Below are positions 17,801 through 24,815 of a stretch of DNA of 35,726 nt, piece by piece. The stretch comes from a virus. Below the pieces are notes generated by a model. It searched no databases and was not told the DNA's origin. It worked only from the letters and a program-made list of their open reading frames with translations. Where the stretch lies: positions 1 through 35,726 of IMG/VR virus record IMGVR_UViG_3300018417_000026. One strand, written 5' to 3'. The position numbers and the translations under genes were made by a program. The first letter of the stretch is position 1, and every line of letters begins with the position of its first letter.

Positions 17801-18965
17801 CTGGGGTGGTACAGCTCTAGAAGATCTAGTTGTTGGATCCAAGGAATCTAAGAAAAATGTCAAAGGTAATACTACAACAACTTATGTTAATAAGGTAGCC
17901 TCAGAGGAAACCATATTAGAAGTTATAGGGGATAAAGTAGTTCAACTTATTGATATCCCTTGGATGAGATCTAGGAAAATATATTTTAAAGTAGATGGTT
18001 TAAGGCCTAATTCAAAGGTGTTTGCTTTCTTTGATGAAAAATCGGTTGCAAATTGGGTAAGATCTGAACCATTTGAGTTTTATTCAGATGGTTCAACGGA
18101 TTATGGAAACACTAAAAATAACGCAACTGAACATCCAGATGGTCCAACTGCCCTTCAAACAGATGCAGAAGGTAGTATTACTGGATCATTCTTTATTCCA
18201 AATAATAATACAATAAGATTTAGTACTGGTATAAGACAATTTAAACTTCTTGATATTAGTATTAATAAAGAAGAGGATGCTCTTTGTATTGCTCGAGCAA
18301 ATTATGCAGCTAAAGGTACTTTAGAAAAAAGAAGAGAAACAATACTTTCCACTCGTTTGCTTGTAATTCAAGGAAGTAAAAAGAGTGTAACTAAAAAACC
18401 ACCAAGCGGCGGCGGTGGCGGCTTCGACGGATATGAAGGTGGAGATGGTAACGGCGGCGGAGCACCTGACTGCGGCTCTCCCGATGATGGAGGCGGAGGA
18501 AATGGAGGTTCTTGTGATGCCGGCGGCTCCTCCGGCGGAGGCGGAGGCGGAGGCTCTACAGGCGGTGGATGTTTTGCAGCCGGAACATTATTTAGAATGG
18601 CAGACTATTCATTAAAACGTATCGAACACATTGTACCTGGGGATATAATGTTAGGTGGCGGATCAGTATATGCTATCATGCAAGGAGACGGCATGCGTGA
18701 AGAATGGTATAATTATAATGGAGTACATGTTACCGGAACACATCCTGTATACCATAATGGTACATGGGTAAGAGTACACGAAACAAATTCACCAAGAGTA
18801 GAAAAACAACCAGTATACTATAGTCTAATGAATGGTAAACATCTTATGATATCAGAAGACGGTCACACATTTACCGACTTTGTAGAAATTGATTCTGAAA
18901 TCGGTGGAAGAAGTGAATGGATGATAGATATGTTAAATGATACACAAAAAGGTAAGGTGGCATAA
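14874..18965 (+). CDS. Large DUF4815-type tail protein with C-terminal Hint domain
   Basis: This 1363-residue virion protein is the largest gene here. The N-terminus matches the DUF4815 group of marine T4-like tail proteins: FSNTYKDDYTDSDGYYRILF and SGRTLQARELTQAQTIINNQ (about 10-50). The following 1,100 residues are mostly beta-structure with Gly/Ser/Asn turns, an FTVQRRFGSLT segment and a helical stretch at about 800-830 (MKDIESLEKRVDAIEELAS). Near the end, residues 1176-1232 are a Gly-rich linker with two cysteines (Cys1200, Cys1214). The last 131 residues form a Hint domain starting at Cys1233. The role is probably tail-tip or fibre attachment. Its TAA overlaps the next ATG (TAATG). The next gene looks like the second half of the same architecture. 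Confidence 0.75.
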   Translation: MATTLTNATFSNTYKDDYTDSDGYYRILFNSGRTLQARELTQAQTIINNQIKRMASDIYVEGSVISEGSLNPNPLYEFVKLNTSVNALPSSYNDLIGTSFTGQTSGVVAKVIEVVPVEGSDPATLYVQYTNTASSPAATTAPIRFNPGENIDNGSTTLSIQTTNTVANPALGVGYRVSVGAGVYYAKGFFIFTEAQSIILSKYTDDPTAEIGFKITEEIVTTADDVDLFDNQGSTPNQSAPGADRYRIRLTLINKINLAADENFIHVATIDEGSVRSAVVVSDRYNVPNEVTAIRISENSGDYIVSPFSLLFEPDSADIAFLNMKVSPGVAVVEGHRAARKVGTHIRVPKATSTLEINNEVTPVDFGNYVIVNPVGGTSGLPNINVFELMNLYDATGGTGSVIGTTRVRAVTEDGANLKYHLFDIKLNSGQAFRDVKSIGTGSTNYFNPILESSKAVLKEVSKNNLLFNLPNIRPQTITDLNFTVQRRFGSLTADASGNISMPTLTSTEAYTNTGDWLIADVDSDVWTGSTSVTLSGDATNGTISGGPTNGGSGYSGSIEVLAYVNKSAGSIRSKTLTSNSVTRTMDSDGNGFKYLRLDKADIYDVQEVIDANDSSISYANRFTLDNGQRDNFYGLGKMVLNSGNSAPGSNIHIKYRYFNHGTSGDFFAVNSYSGQVNYGNIPDHTLANGQKVQLRNVLDFRSVQDSAEGYTNSSLGARVSQLPQPGNLVSGDVTYYLQQAGKLVIDTQGQLIYVKGEEAFEPRFPTAPDRTLPLYNIRFGANTLNDSDVTVKRIDHKRFTMKDIESLEKRVDAIEELASLSLLEIATSNFEVLDSAGLNRTKSGVVVDNFTTHVLSATNYGDYRASIDPLRMNMRPSFNEDNIRLIYDSDKSINTIRKGDNVYLKHTEKAYIDQSLASKAIQINPFSVIVYEGVATLSPTSDEWKDVVYTAPRIVSGGTLLDTKNAVGWKKWEWNWGGTALEDLVVGSKESKKNVKGNTTTTYVNKVASEETILEVIGDKVVQLIDIPWMRSRKIYFKVDGLRPNSKVFAFFDEKSVANWVRSEPFEFYSDGSTDYGNTKNNATEHPDGPTALQTDAEGSITGSFFIPNNNTIRFSTGIRQFKLLDISINKEEDALCIARANYAAKGTLEKRRETILSTRLLVIQGSKKSVTKKPPSGGGGGFDGYEGGDGNGGGAPDCGSPDDGGGGNGGSCDAGGSSGGGGGGGSTGGGCFAAGTLFRMADYSLKRIEHIVPGDIMLGGGSVYAIMQGDGMREEWYNYNGVHVTGTHPVYHNGTWVRVHETNSPRVEKQPVYYSLMNGKHLMISEDGHTFTDFVEIDSEIGGRSEWMIDMLNDTQKGKVA
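18570..18962 (+). other. Hint (hedgehog/intein) autoprocessing domain
   Basis: This is the protein domain at residues 1233-1363 of the DUF4815-type tail protein. It opens with Cys1233 in CFAAGTLFRM, followed by SLKRIEHIVPGD, the usual Hint start (Cys, then GT, then MADxSxKxI and GD). VTGTHPVYH supplies the block B pattern T-x-x-H (Thr1287, His1290). The end has YSLMNGKH and DGHTFTDFVEI, the typical last Hint strands. The intein C-terminal His-Asn and the following Ser/Thr/Cys are absent, so N-terminal acyl shift and cleavage or ligation to a nucleophile is conceivable, but normal intein splicing is not. No homing endonuclease is inserted. A Gly-rich hinge precedes it, as expected for an accessible scissile site. 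Confidence 0.78.
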
Positions 18966-20518
18966 TGGCAACAAATACACAAGGTTATCAAATTAATAAA
19001 AACCCTATTGCTCAGTCATTTTATGTCGATACAATAGCTGGCATATTTGTAACTAAAATTGATCTTTTTTTTGCTACTAAAGATCCTGATTTTCCAGTTA
19101 ACCTACACCTCAGAACAATGACAAATGGACTTCCGACATTCGATGTTATACCAGGTTCAAATGTTGTTAAAAGTGGTGGCTCTGTTAATACTTCTGTCGA
19201 TGCTACTGTAGCAACTACCTTCCAATTTGATGAGCCACTATACCTTCAGGGTCAAACTGATTATGCTATGGTAATTACAGCTAATTCGCCTGATTATAAA
19301 GTATATGTAGCAGAAATTAATGAATTTTTAATTGGATCTACGGAAAAAAGAATTGACAGACAACCTATTCTTGGAAGTCTATTCTTTTCCCAAAATAATG
19401 CTACATGGACACCAGCTCAAGCAAAAGACCTAACCTTCAAATTATACCAAGCAGATTTTGGAAGGAAGAGTGGAGAAATATTCCTAACAAATGCTGTGTT
19501 ACCTCAAACCCTATTAACTTCAGATCCCATCACTGTAGTAACGGGCGATGCTACTGCTACTGTATATCAACCTATGCATGGATTGCAGGTCGGAGAAGAT
19601 ATTACTATCAGAGACGCTATAGCCACAGGAGGCGTAAATGCTTCTAGTATTAACGGGGCTAGAACTATTACTGCCGTAGATTGGACTGGATACCAATTTG
19701 AAATGGATTCTACAGCGGATTCAGATGTAATAGGCGGCGGTTCAAATGTATTATCAAGTAAAAATATACCATTTAACGTACTTTGGCCAAATATATCCCA
19801 GATTGTTCCAAAGAATACCAATATGACCTCTTGGATTCGAATGACTAAGAGTAAATCGTTTGCTGGTACAGAAACAGCATTTGTTAAAGAAACAGAATTT
19901 AGTACTATTGAAATAAATGCGACAAATTTTACTAAAATACCATTTATGGTAGCACATGATAGCTCAGAGAGCAACGAATTGGCAGGATTAAAATCCTTGG
20001 ACGTTTCTTTGCCTATGATAACCACAGATTCCGATGTTAGTCCTATGTTGGATTTACAAAGAGCTTCTGTTACTTTAGTTTCGCATATTATTGATAGGCC
20101 AGATTCTGTAGCCAGTGACGGATTTAATACCCATTTTAATTTTGTAAATGAAACCGAACCAAATGGTGGATCTTCTGCAGCAAAGCATATTATGGAACCT
20201 ATTACTTTAGATCAGGATGCTGTAGGGCTAAAGATTATTCTATCTGCTTATCGACCACCTTCAACCGATTTCTTGGTATATTACAGAACAGCAACTGGCG
20301 ATGAAAATATCATAGAAAAATACTGGACACTTCAGCCGGAAGAGACTAACAACCCCACGGATGAGATTTCTGTAAGAGAATATCGATACACCCCTGGGGG
20401 GATAGGGGGTAGCTTACCTGCCTTTACTCAATTCCAAGTAAAGATTGTTATGAGATCTACTAATACGGCAAAGGTACCACTATTTAAGGATGTAAGAGTT
20501 ATAGCATTGAGTGTATAA
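18965..20518 (+). CDS. Tail structural protein, AQSF-type second half
   Basis: This 517-residue virion protein begins almost at once with NPIAQSFYVDTIAGIFVTKID and LFFATKDPDFPVNLHLR (about 12-52). It then has TVATTFQFDEPLYLQGQTDYA and a YAMVITANSPDYKVYVAE strand set. I recall this block as an internal segment of very large DUF4815 tail proteins in marine T4-like phages, where it follows the DUF4815 part in one chain. Here it is a separate gene, starting inside the stop codon of the DUF4815-Hint gene. The C-terminal half (about 300-517) is beta-rich, with a FLVYYRTATGDENIIE segment. The function is probably tail-tip structure. The stop overlaps the next ATG (TAATG). Confidence 0.6.
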   Translation: MATNTQGYQINKNPIAQSFYVDTIAGIFVTKIDLFFATKDPDFPVNLHLRTMTNGLPTFDVIPGSNVVKSGGSVNTSVDATVATTFQFDEPLYLQGQTDYAMVITANSPDYKVYVAEINEFLIGSTEKRIDRQPILGSLFFSQNNATWTPAQAKDLTFKLYQADFGRKSGEIFLTNAVLPQTLLTSDPITVVTGDATATVYQPMHGLQVGEDITIRDAIATGGVNASSINGARTITAVDWTGYQFEMDSTADSDVIGGGSNVLSSKNIPFNVLWPNISQIVPKNTNMTSWIRMTKSKSFAGTETAFVKETEFSTIEINATNFTKIPFMVAHDSSESNELAGLKSLDVSLPMITTDSDVSPMLDLQRASVTLVSHIIDRPDSVASDGFNTHFNFVNETEPNGGSSAAKHIMEPITLDQDAVGLKIILSAYRPPSTDFLVYYRTATGDENIIEKYWTLQPEETNNPTDEISVREYRYTPGGIGGSLPAFTQFQVKIVMRSTNTAKVPLFKDVRVIALSV

Positions 20519-20727
20519 TGAAGGATAATTATATAGAAATTCCAGATGCTCCCGGACTAGTAAGGGATCAGAATACTACCGCTTTATTAAATATAAATAG
20601 ATCTGAGGTAGAACAAGCAAGAGAAAGAAAAAAACTTCGTAAACAAAAAGAGAAAGAGTTCGAAGAATTAAAAAATGAAGTTAGTGAAATTAAGGGATTA
20701 CTTCTTAAACTTATAGAGAAACAGTAA
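20518..20727 (+). CDS. Small coiled-coil protein, conserved in marine T4-like phages
   Basis: This 69-residue protein has an N-terminal DAPGLVRDQNTTALLNIN segment and then a charged helix from about residue 28 to the end, rich in Lys and Glu (ERKKLRKQKEKEFEELKNE, then LLLKLIEKQ) with heptad-like leucines, so probably a coiled coil. I recall short proteins with the same G-LVRD-x-x-T-x-A-x-LN start and helical end near tail genes of cyanophages and pelagiphages, with no assigned function. Being read in series between two virion genes (TAATG upstream, 2-nt gap downstream) argues that it is real and may be an assembly factor or small virion component. Confidence 0.65.
   Translation: MKDNYIEIPDAPGLVRDQNTTALLNINRSEVEQARERKKLRKQKEKEFEELKNEVSEIKGLLLKLIEKQ
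20592..20599 (+). promoter_or_regulatory. T4-type late promoter motif inside the coiled-coil gene
   Basis: There is an exact TATAAATA followed by GAT, as at 12414, lying inside the 69-residue gene and 130 nt before the next ATG. It could supply extra transcript for the downstream fibre genes. Its position within coding sequence (Leu-Asn-Ile-Asn codons) means a chance match is possible. Confidence 0.4.
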
Positions 20728-20729
20728 TA

Positions 20730-21668
20730 ATGGCAAAAGCAACGATAAATCTTAGCGATAATATAGCTACCTGGGTCACTAAGGCAAATACTACTGTCAA
20801 CAGAATTGGTGATCTTTCATTATTAACAACTAGCCAAGACTCAAGCTTAGTTGGAGCTATTACCGGGTTAGATAGTGATATCAGAGGGCTTCTTGATTCG
20901 AATCTGCAAGCCTTTCAAAATGCTGATAGTGATATCAGAGGGCTTATTGATTCGAATCTGCAAGCCTTTCGAAATGCTGATAGTGATATTAGAGACCTTA
21001 TTGATTCCTCAGCACAAGTGATTTTAGATAGTGCCATTGGTGATAGAACTTTATTAACTACTGATGCTAAGGATAACCTTGTTGAGGCTATTAATGAACT
21101 TCAGCAAGAAATATCAATACTTGATTCTGATTTAGCCTTTAATAGTCCTATTGGTCTAGTATCGGATCTTAATACTGATACTGATAGTAATATAGTAGCT
21201 GCCATTAATGAATTACATTCGAATATAGATTCAAATTATGGGGCATTAAATCCTACAACTGTAAGATCTTTATTTACTACTCAAGGAGATGCCTATCTTT
21301 CCTATGATTCAGCTACTGGGGCAATTACTAGTAATATAGCAATTGCTACTACTAGTACAGTAGGACTTGCATCTTTCTCATCGGGTGACTTTGCAGTTGC
21401 TGCCGGGGCGGTTTCGATAAAATCTGACGGGGTTAGTTATTCTCAAATACAAAATATATCAACTGCGAACAGAGTACTTGGATCTACATCATCCAACGGT
21501 GTAATTAGTGAAGTTCAAGTTCAAACTAATATGATTGCGGATAATGCAATAACTAAAGGTAAAATGGCAGATGACGCCGTAGGTCAAAATGAATTAGAAA
21601 ATGTTGTTACATTACGAATATTAAACTCATCTGGAGCAACTTTAAAAACTTTATATGGCGCTGGTTAA
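20730..21668 (+). CDS. Fibre-like virion protein with 18-residue repeats
   Basis: This 312-residue protein begins with a helical segment (NIATWVTKANTTVNRIGDL). It then shows repeats of D-S-D-I-R-G-L-x-D-S-N-L-Q-A-F (about 48-95) coded by a 54-nt tandem repeat. Two further segments are NLVEAINELQQEI and NIVAAINELHSNID, a motif common in tail fibres where it forms coiled-coil shaft pieces. The C-terminal half (about 175-312) is Ser/Thr/Ala-rich beta structure with ADDAVGQNELENV near the end, also typical of fibre proteins. It follows the coiled-coil gene closely and precedes another virion gene after 20 nt. The exact structure it belongs to is not clear. Confidence 0.6.
   Translation: MAKATINLSDNIATWVTKANTTVNRIGDLSLLTTSQDSSLVGAITGLDSDIRGLLDSNLQAFQNADSDIRGLIDSNLQAFRNADSDIRDLIDSSAQVILDSAIGDRTLLTTDAKDNLVEAINELQQEISILDSDLAFNSPIGLVSDLNTDTDSNIVAAINELHSNIDSNYGALNPTTVRSLFTTQGDAYLSYDSATGAITSNIAIATTSTVGLASFSSGDFAVAAGAVSIKSDGVSYSQIQNISTANRVLGSTSSNGVISEVQVQTNMIADNAITKGKMADDAVGQNELENVVTLRILNSSGATLKTLYGAG
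20871..21008 (+). repeat. 54-nt in-frame tandem repeat in fibre gene
   Basis: Two full units (20871-20924 and 20925-20978) differ at only a few bases, and a partial third unit begins at 20979 and diverges after about 30 nt. Each unit codes for 18 residues with the core DSDIRGL-DSNLQAF. The near identity at DNA level indicates recent duplication, able to lengthen or shorten the shaft in frame. Confidence 0.9.
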
Positions 21669-21688
21669 CATGTTACAAAGGTTTTATT

Positions 21689-22708
21689 ATGGCACTTAGA
21701 CGTCCTCTCTATTATGACTCTAACGGTAACCTTAGAGAATTCAATGATACCGATCTAGAAACTTTTCGGACATATTTCAGATATCTTTGGGCACTTTCAC
21801 CTGGCGTGACTGTTTCCCAAGACAGTACTTTCCCATATACCTCTAACCTTCCAGGCGGTTATTGGACAAATACTTACACATATGCTGGTGTAGCAGATAC
21901 TGGTACTACAGACTTCCCTACTGACGCGTCGACACCGAATATATCTGTGCAATCAAGTACTGCAGGCAAATTAAACCAGAACATTGGCACTGATGCAGCA
22001 ACAGCAGATGCGACATTCGAGTATCCTGTATATCAAATTGTTACAGGTAGTGTTATCAGCATAAGATGCATGACACTGCAAGATATGTATGATACATTTG
22101 TCGACGATGCTATTCTCGATATAGTTAATGATCCTGAACATCGTGGTACTTATACAGTCCGCGGTCGGAACGATGCAACATTTACAGAATCGACCAAAAC
22201 CTTCACCCGGCTGGGGAGTTCGGACCTATTCACGGATACCTATGCAAATCTTGCCGCGTATACCGCCGCCGGTATACCGGAAAGAATTGACCAATTAACT
22301 ATCGGTACCTCATACCGGTTATATCGCGTTTCTAACGATACCGCCCTAGGTCGACCGTCCTATAGAAGACCGCTATTTGCTGAAGATACAGGTGGAAGTG
22401 ACTGGAATTTAAAAGAAGGAAGTGATAGTTATATGGATGATAGATTTCAAAGTTTAATGCAAAACGCATCTCAGTCATTTGGGAATGGCAGAGGAATAAG
22501 ATATACGTGCAACACTACTGCGGCTGGTTCAGAAACAAATCCTAGGATACAAGGAAATACTGTTACGGATACAAGATATAGTAATGACACTTCAGGATAT
22601 ACACAAAGTAGTGTTTATAATTCTGGTGATGATTATCGAGCACAAGATTTTCCAAATGGTACAAGACAAAATGTTAATCAATATGCACTTAGAATTTATG
22701 CAATTTAA
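21689..22708 (+). CDS. Virion-associated protein of unknown function, mosaic composition
   Basis: This 339-residue protein starts with RRPLYYDSNGNLREFNDTD and FRTYFRYLWALSPGVTVS, an N-terminal block I associate with marine myovirus tail-region proteins of unknown function. Residues about 140-165 (RCMTLQDMYDTFVDDAILD) look helical. The section around 170-230 has SSDLFTDTYANLAAYTAAG, and the C-terminal 100 residues are rich in Asn, Ser, Thr, Tyr and Arg (for example NPRIQGNTVTDTRYSND). The DNA for residues about 151-230 is distinctly richer in GC (about 51% over 22201-22380) than its flanks. It is probably a minor tail or fibre-associated protein; no enzymatic motif is visible. Confidence 0.5.
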   Translation: MALRRPLYYDSNGNLREFNDTDLETFRTYFRYLWALSPGVTVSQDSTFPYTSNLPGGYWTNTYTYAGVADTGTTDFPTDASTPNISVQSSTAGKLNQNIGTDAATADATFEYPVYQIVTGSVISIRCMTLQDMYDTFVDDAILDIVNDPEHRGTYTVRGRNDATFTESTKTFTRLGSSDLFTDTYANLAAYTAAGIPERIDQLTIGTSYRLYRVSNDTALGRPSYRRPLFAEDTGGSDWNLKEGSDSYMDDRFQSLMQNASQSFGNGRGIRYTCNTTAAGSETNPRIQGNTVTDTRYSNDTSGYTQSSVYNSGDDYRAQDFPNGTRQNVNQYALRIYAI

Positions 22709-22719
22709 GGGATAAGACT

Positions 22720-23286
22720 ATGAATGAGGTAGAAGAATTTTATGAAAATGTTAATCCTAAAGAGCTTGAAAAAAGATTTGTAAAAGCTCGATTTTCAAAT
22801 AATGATAGAACAGTTTTAAATATCACCTGGGCTCTTATTCATCCGGATACTGATAAAGAAATCGAGATGGATGAAACAATTGAAGTCCGCTTAGATGCTA
22901 ATGGTGATCCAAAGGATCCACCGAAACAGTTTGAGGAGGTATTAAAGCACACTACAATAGATCAGATCCACGAGAATACTGCTATTTTTGTAAGAGAGCA
23001 ACGAGAGCAATTTGAAAGATATGTCTTAGATTTAGCCAAAAGAGATGGACTTATTTTTGAATGGGAAAGTGGTAACGTAGAAGTATATAAAAAAATAATA
23101 ACGACTTTATTCGCCGACTTTGATCCAATAAAAGATAAAGAAAAGTTATTCTATTTAAAGCTTCAGCTTTTTGAAATTGATCAGATTAAAAAGAGTAAAG
23201 ATAGAGAAGCTAAGGCAGAACTGAGAAAAGCCCCAAATATACTTTTGGCGATGCAAAAGGCTATTGAGATCTATACTAAAGAATAA
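22720..23286 (+). CDS. Hypothetical protein at the end of the tail run
   Basis: This 188-residue acidic and lysine-rich protein is not recognised. It has an N-terminal beta-like section (VLNITWALIHPDTDKEIEM) and a helix-rich C-terminal half, including ENTAIFVREQREQFERYV and the segment KLFYLKLQLFEIDQIKKSK. There is no signal peptide or membrane segment. An AAGGGAT-type ribosome-binding sequence precedes the ATG. The last 11 nt overlap, tail to tail, the end of the first minus-strand glycosyltransferase. Being last in the tail run, it could be an assembly chaperone or small virion protein, but that is only positional. Confidence 0.45.
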   Translation: MNEVEEFYENVNPKELEKRFVKARFSNNDRTVLNITWALIHPDTDKEIEMDETIEVRLDANGDPKDPPKQFEEVLKHTTIDQIHENTAIFVREQREQFERYVLDLAKRDGLIFEWESGNVEVYKKIITTLFADFDPIKDKEKLFYLKLQLFEIDQIKKSKDREAKAELRKAPNILLAMQKAIEIYTKE

Positions 23287-24052
23287 CAGAAAAATCTTTA
23301 TTAACACAATGTATGAAGTGACATGCTATCGATGGTTCTCTTGTTATATGGTCTAAAATAAAATTCCAACCCATACCAATATTAGTAAAAGGTATATTGT
23401 ATCTTTCTAGTAAATAAGATACAAATACTTCATTATTTGGTATCCAGGCATCAGATATTAGTCCTGGATAAATATTATCATTCTTCGCCTGTTGCAATAA
23501 GTCCTTACATGGTTGTATATTTTCAGAAAATGCTAATTTTTCTATAGAATATTTATTAGCACCGAATACTCCTGTATTAACACATTCTTGACTACCAGTA
23601 ACTCCTTCAAGTAGTAGCATTGCATTTTTAGCACAGCATTTAACAAACATCTCCATTGGATCCCATTCAAATTCCCATTCTGTTATTCTCCAATGGAATA
23701 TATCGCGATCTGGTAATTTTGTAGATAAAGGATATATACAAAGATTATTTAAATCAAATCTATCAAAAAAATTTGTTAATGTTCTAGGTATTACATCAAA
23801 ATCTAGATATAAAACTTCATCATAATATTTACATAGCTCTTCTATTTTTAAAATCTTATCGAATTGTATAATATTATAATCGGTTTCCTTTGTAGTGAAT
23901 AATTCGTAATCAGCACCACAGGCTAAGGCATACTCTTTTTGTCTAGCCAATAAGAGATCTTTATATTCTAGAAATTGATTTCTTTTATAGCTAGTAGCTG
24001 ATTGGTGTTGATCAACATTATCAGTATATAAACTAAATATTATTCTTTTCAC
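23276..24052 (-). CDS. GT-A type glycosyltransferase
   Basis: This 258-residue protein has the shape of a GT8-like nucleotide-sugar transferase. The start is IIFSLYTDN, followed by ARQKEYALACGADYELF. The metal-binding DxD is LYLDFDVIP (Asp84, Asp86), and NTGVFGANK lies in the acceptor region. HFIHCVNKDF near the C-terminus probably supplies a further metal or sugar contact. The start codon is GTG, chosen because the alternative ATG codons would remove the first strand and because the paralogue upstream starts at the same place. The protein transfers a sugar to an unknown acceptor. It is the last gene of the island and overlaps the paralogous gene by 20 nt. Its 3' end overlaps a plus-strand gene. 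Confidence 0.72.
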   Translation of the reverse strand: MKRIIFSLYTDNVDQHQSATSYKRNQFLEYKDLLLARQKEYALACGADYELFTTKETDYNIIQFDKILKIEELCKYYDEVLYLDFDVIPRTLTNFFDRFDLNNLCIYPLSTKLPDRDIFHWRITEWEFEWDPMEMFVKCCAKNAMLLLEGVTGSQECVNTGVFGANKYSIEKLAFSENIQPCKDLLQQAKNDNIYPGLISDAWIPNNEVFVSYLLERYNIPFTNIGMGWNFILDHITREPSIACHFIHCVNKDFSVIL

Positions 24053-24815
24053 ACCAACCTCTTACAAAATTAAAATCTTTATTAATACAATGAATAAATT
24101 TCGTATTGTTTGGTATATAACTCCACTTATCCATAAAATAATGCCAACCTGTATCTAACAACTGTTGATAGGTTTTAACCTTATAGGCAAATACTGTTTC
24201 GTTATCATATCCAAATAAATTTCGAATATCATCTGGCCAGAAATCATCATTTATCAAATCGGTCATTAATTCTAAGGTATCGTTAAAATCACCGAAATAA
24301 TCTAACTCCTTTAATCCTTCTCTGGAAGCACCTATAATACCGGTATTAAATGTTTCGGTTTTTCTACCTAACATAGCTCTGGCATTCCAGCTTTTGGCTA
24401 AAGGTGATCTTACGCTATGTCTTTCTCGATCCTTATCTTTCCATCGACTATTCCAATCTTCAGACATAATTGCGATACCCTTTGACAGATCCCACTCTTC
24501 GAAGAAATTTAGTTTTGTAACTGGGATAACATCCATGTCTAGATATAGTATCTCGTCATAATCTAGCTGATATAACAAATGCATCTTATAAAAATTAATA
24601 ATATTATATTCAGATATTTCCGGGCCAAATTGTTTACTGAATTCAATATAGTTATCATCATAACCAAAGTGTTTATATTCTACGCCACAATGATTTGCGT
24701 ACTGTTTATGTCTATCTAATAACCAGTTATAATTCTTATTGAATTTATTTTTATTTTCGAAATGTGAAACAGCATTTTGTATATCAACATAGAAGCTGTA
24801 GATTATTCTAGACAT
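24033..24815 (-). CDS. GT-A type glycosyltransferase, paralogue of its neighbour
   Basis: This protein has 260 residues if read from the ATG at 24815; a longer form from 24845 adds ten residues with no counterpart in the paralogue. The chosen start gives MSRIIYSFYVD, matching the neighbour's MKRIIFSLYTD. The DxD motif is LYLDMDVIPVT (Asp93, Asp95). NTGIIGAS, NETVFAYKV and FIHCINKDF line up with NTGVFGAN, NNEVFVSYL and FIHCVNKDF of the next gene. The pair therefore comes from a tandem duplication and has diverged in the variable acceptor region. The role is sugar transfer to an unknown acceptor. It overlaps the methyltransferase-like gene by 8 nt with this start. Confidence 0.7.
   Translation of the reverse strand: MSRIIYSFYVDIQNAVSHFENKNKFNKNYNWLLDRHKQYANHCGVEYKHFGYDDNYIEFSKQFGPEISEYNIINFYKMHLLYQLDYDEILYLDMDVIPVTKLNFFEEWDLSKGIAIMSEDWNSRWKDKDRERHSVRSPLAKSWNARAMLGRKTETFNTGIIGASREGLKELDYFGDFNDTLELMTDLINDDFWPDDIRNLFGYDNETVFAYKVKTYQQLLDTGWHYFMDKWSYIPNNTKFIHCINKDFNFVRGWCEKNNI

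Noticed and set aside
18415-18615. 66-codon plus-strand frame over the Gly-rich linker
   Set aside because: It is a shadow of the repetitive GGC/GGA codons of the real gene; Met/Ala/Glu-rich translation is an artefact of composition.
18570-18965. Calling the Hint domain a full intein
   Set aside because: There is no His-Asn end, no downstream Cys/Ser/Thr extein residue in the same frame and no endonuclease; the chain simply ends after the domain.
20592-20599. Treating the internal TATAAATA as proof of a transcription start
   Set aside because: It lies within coding sequence and 130 nt from the next gene, so it is listed only at low confidence.
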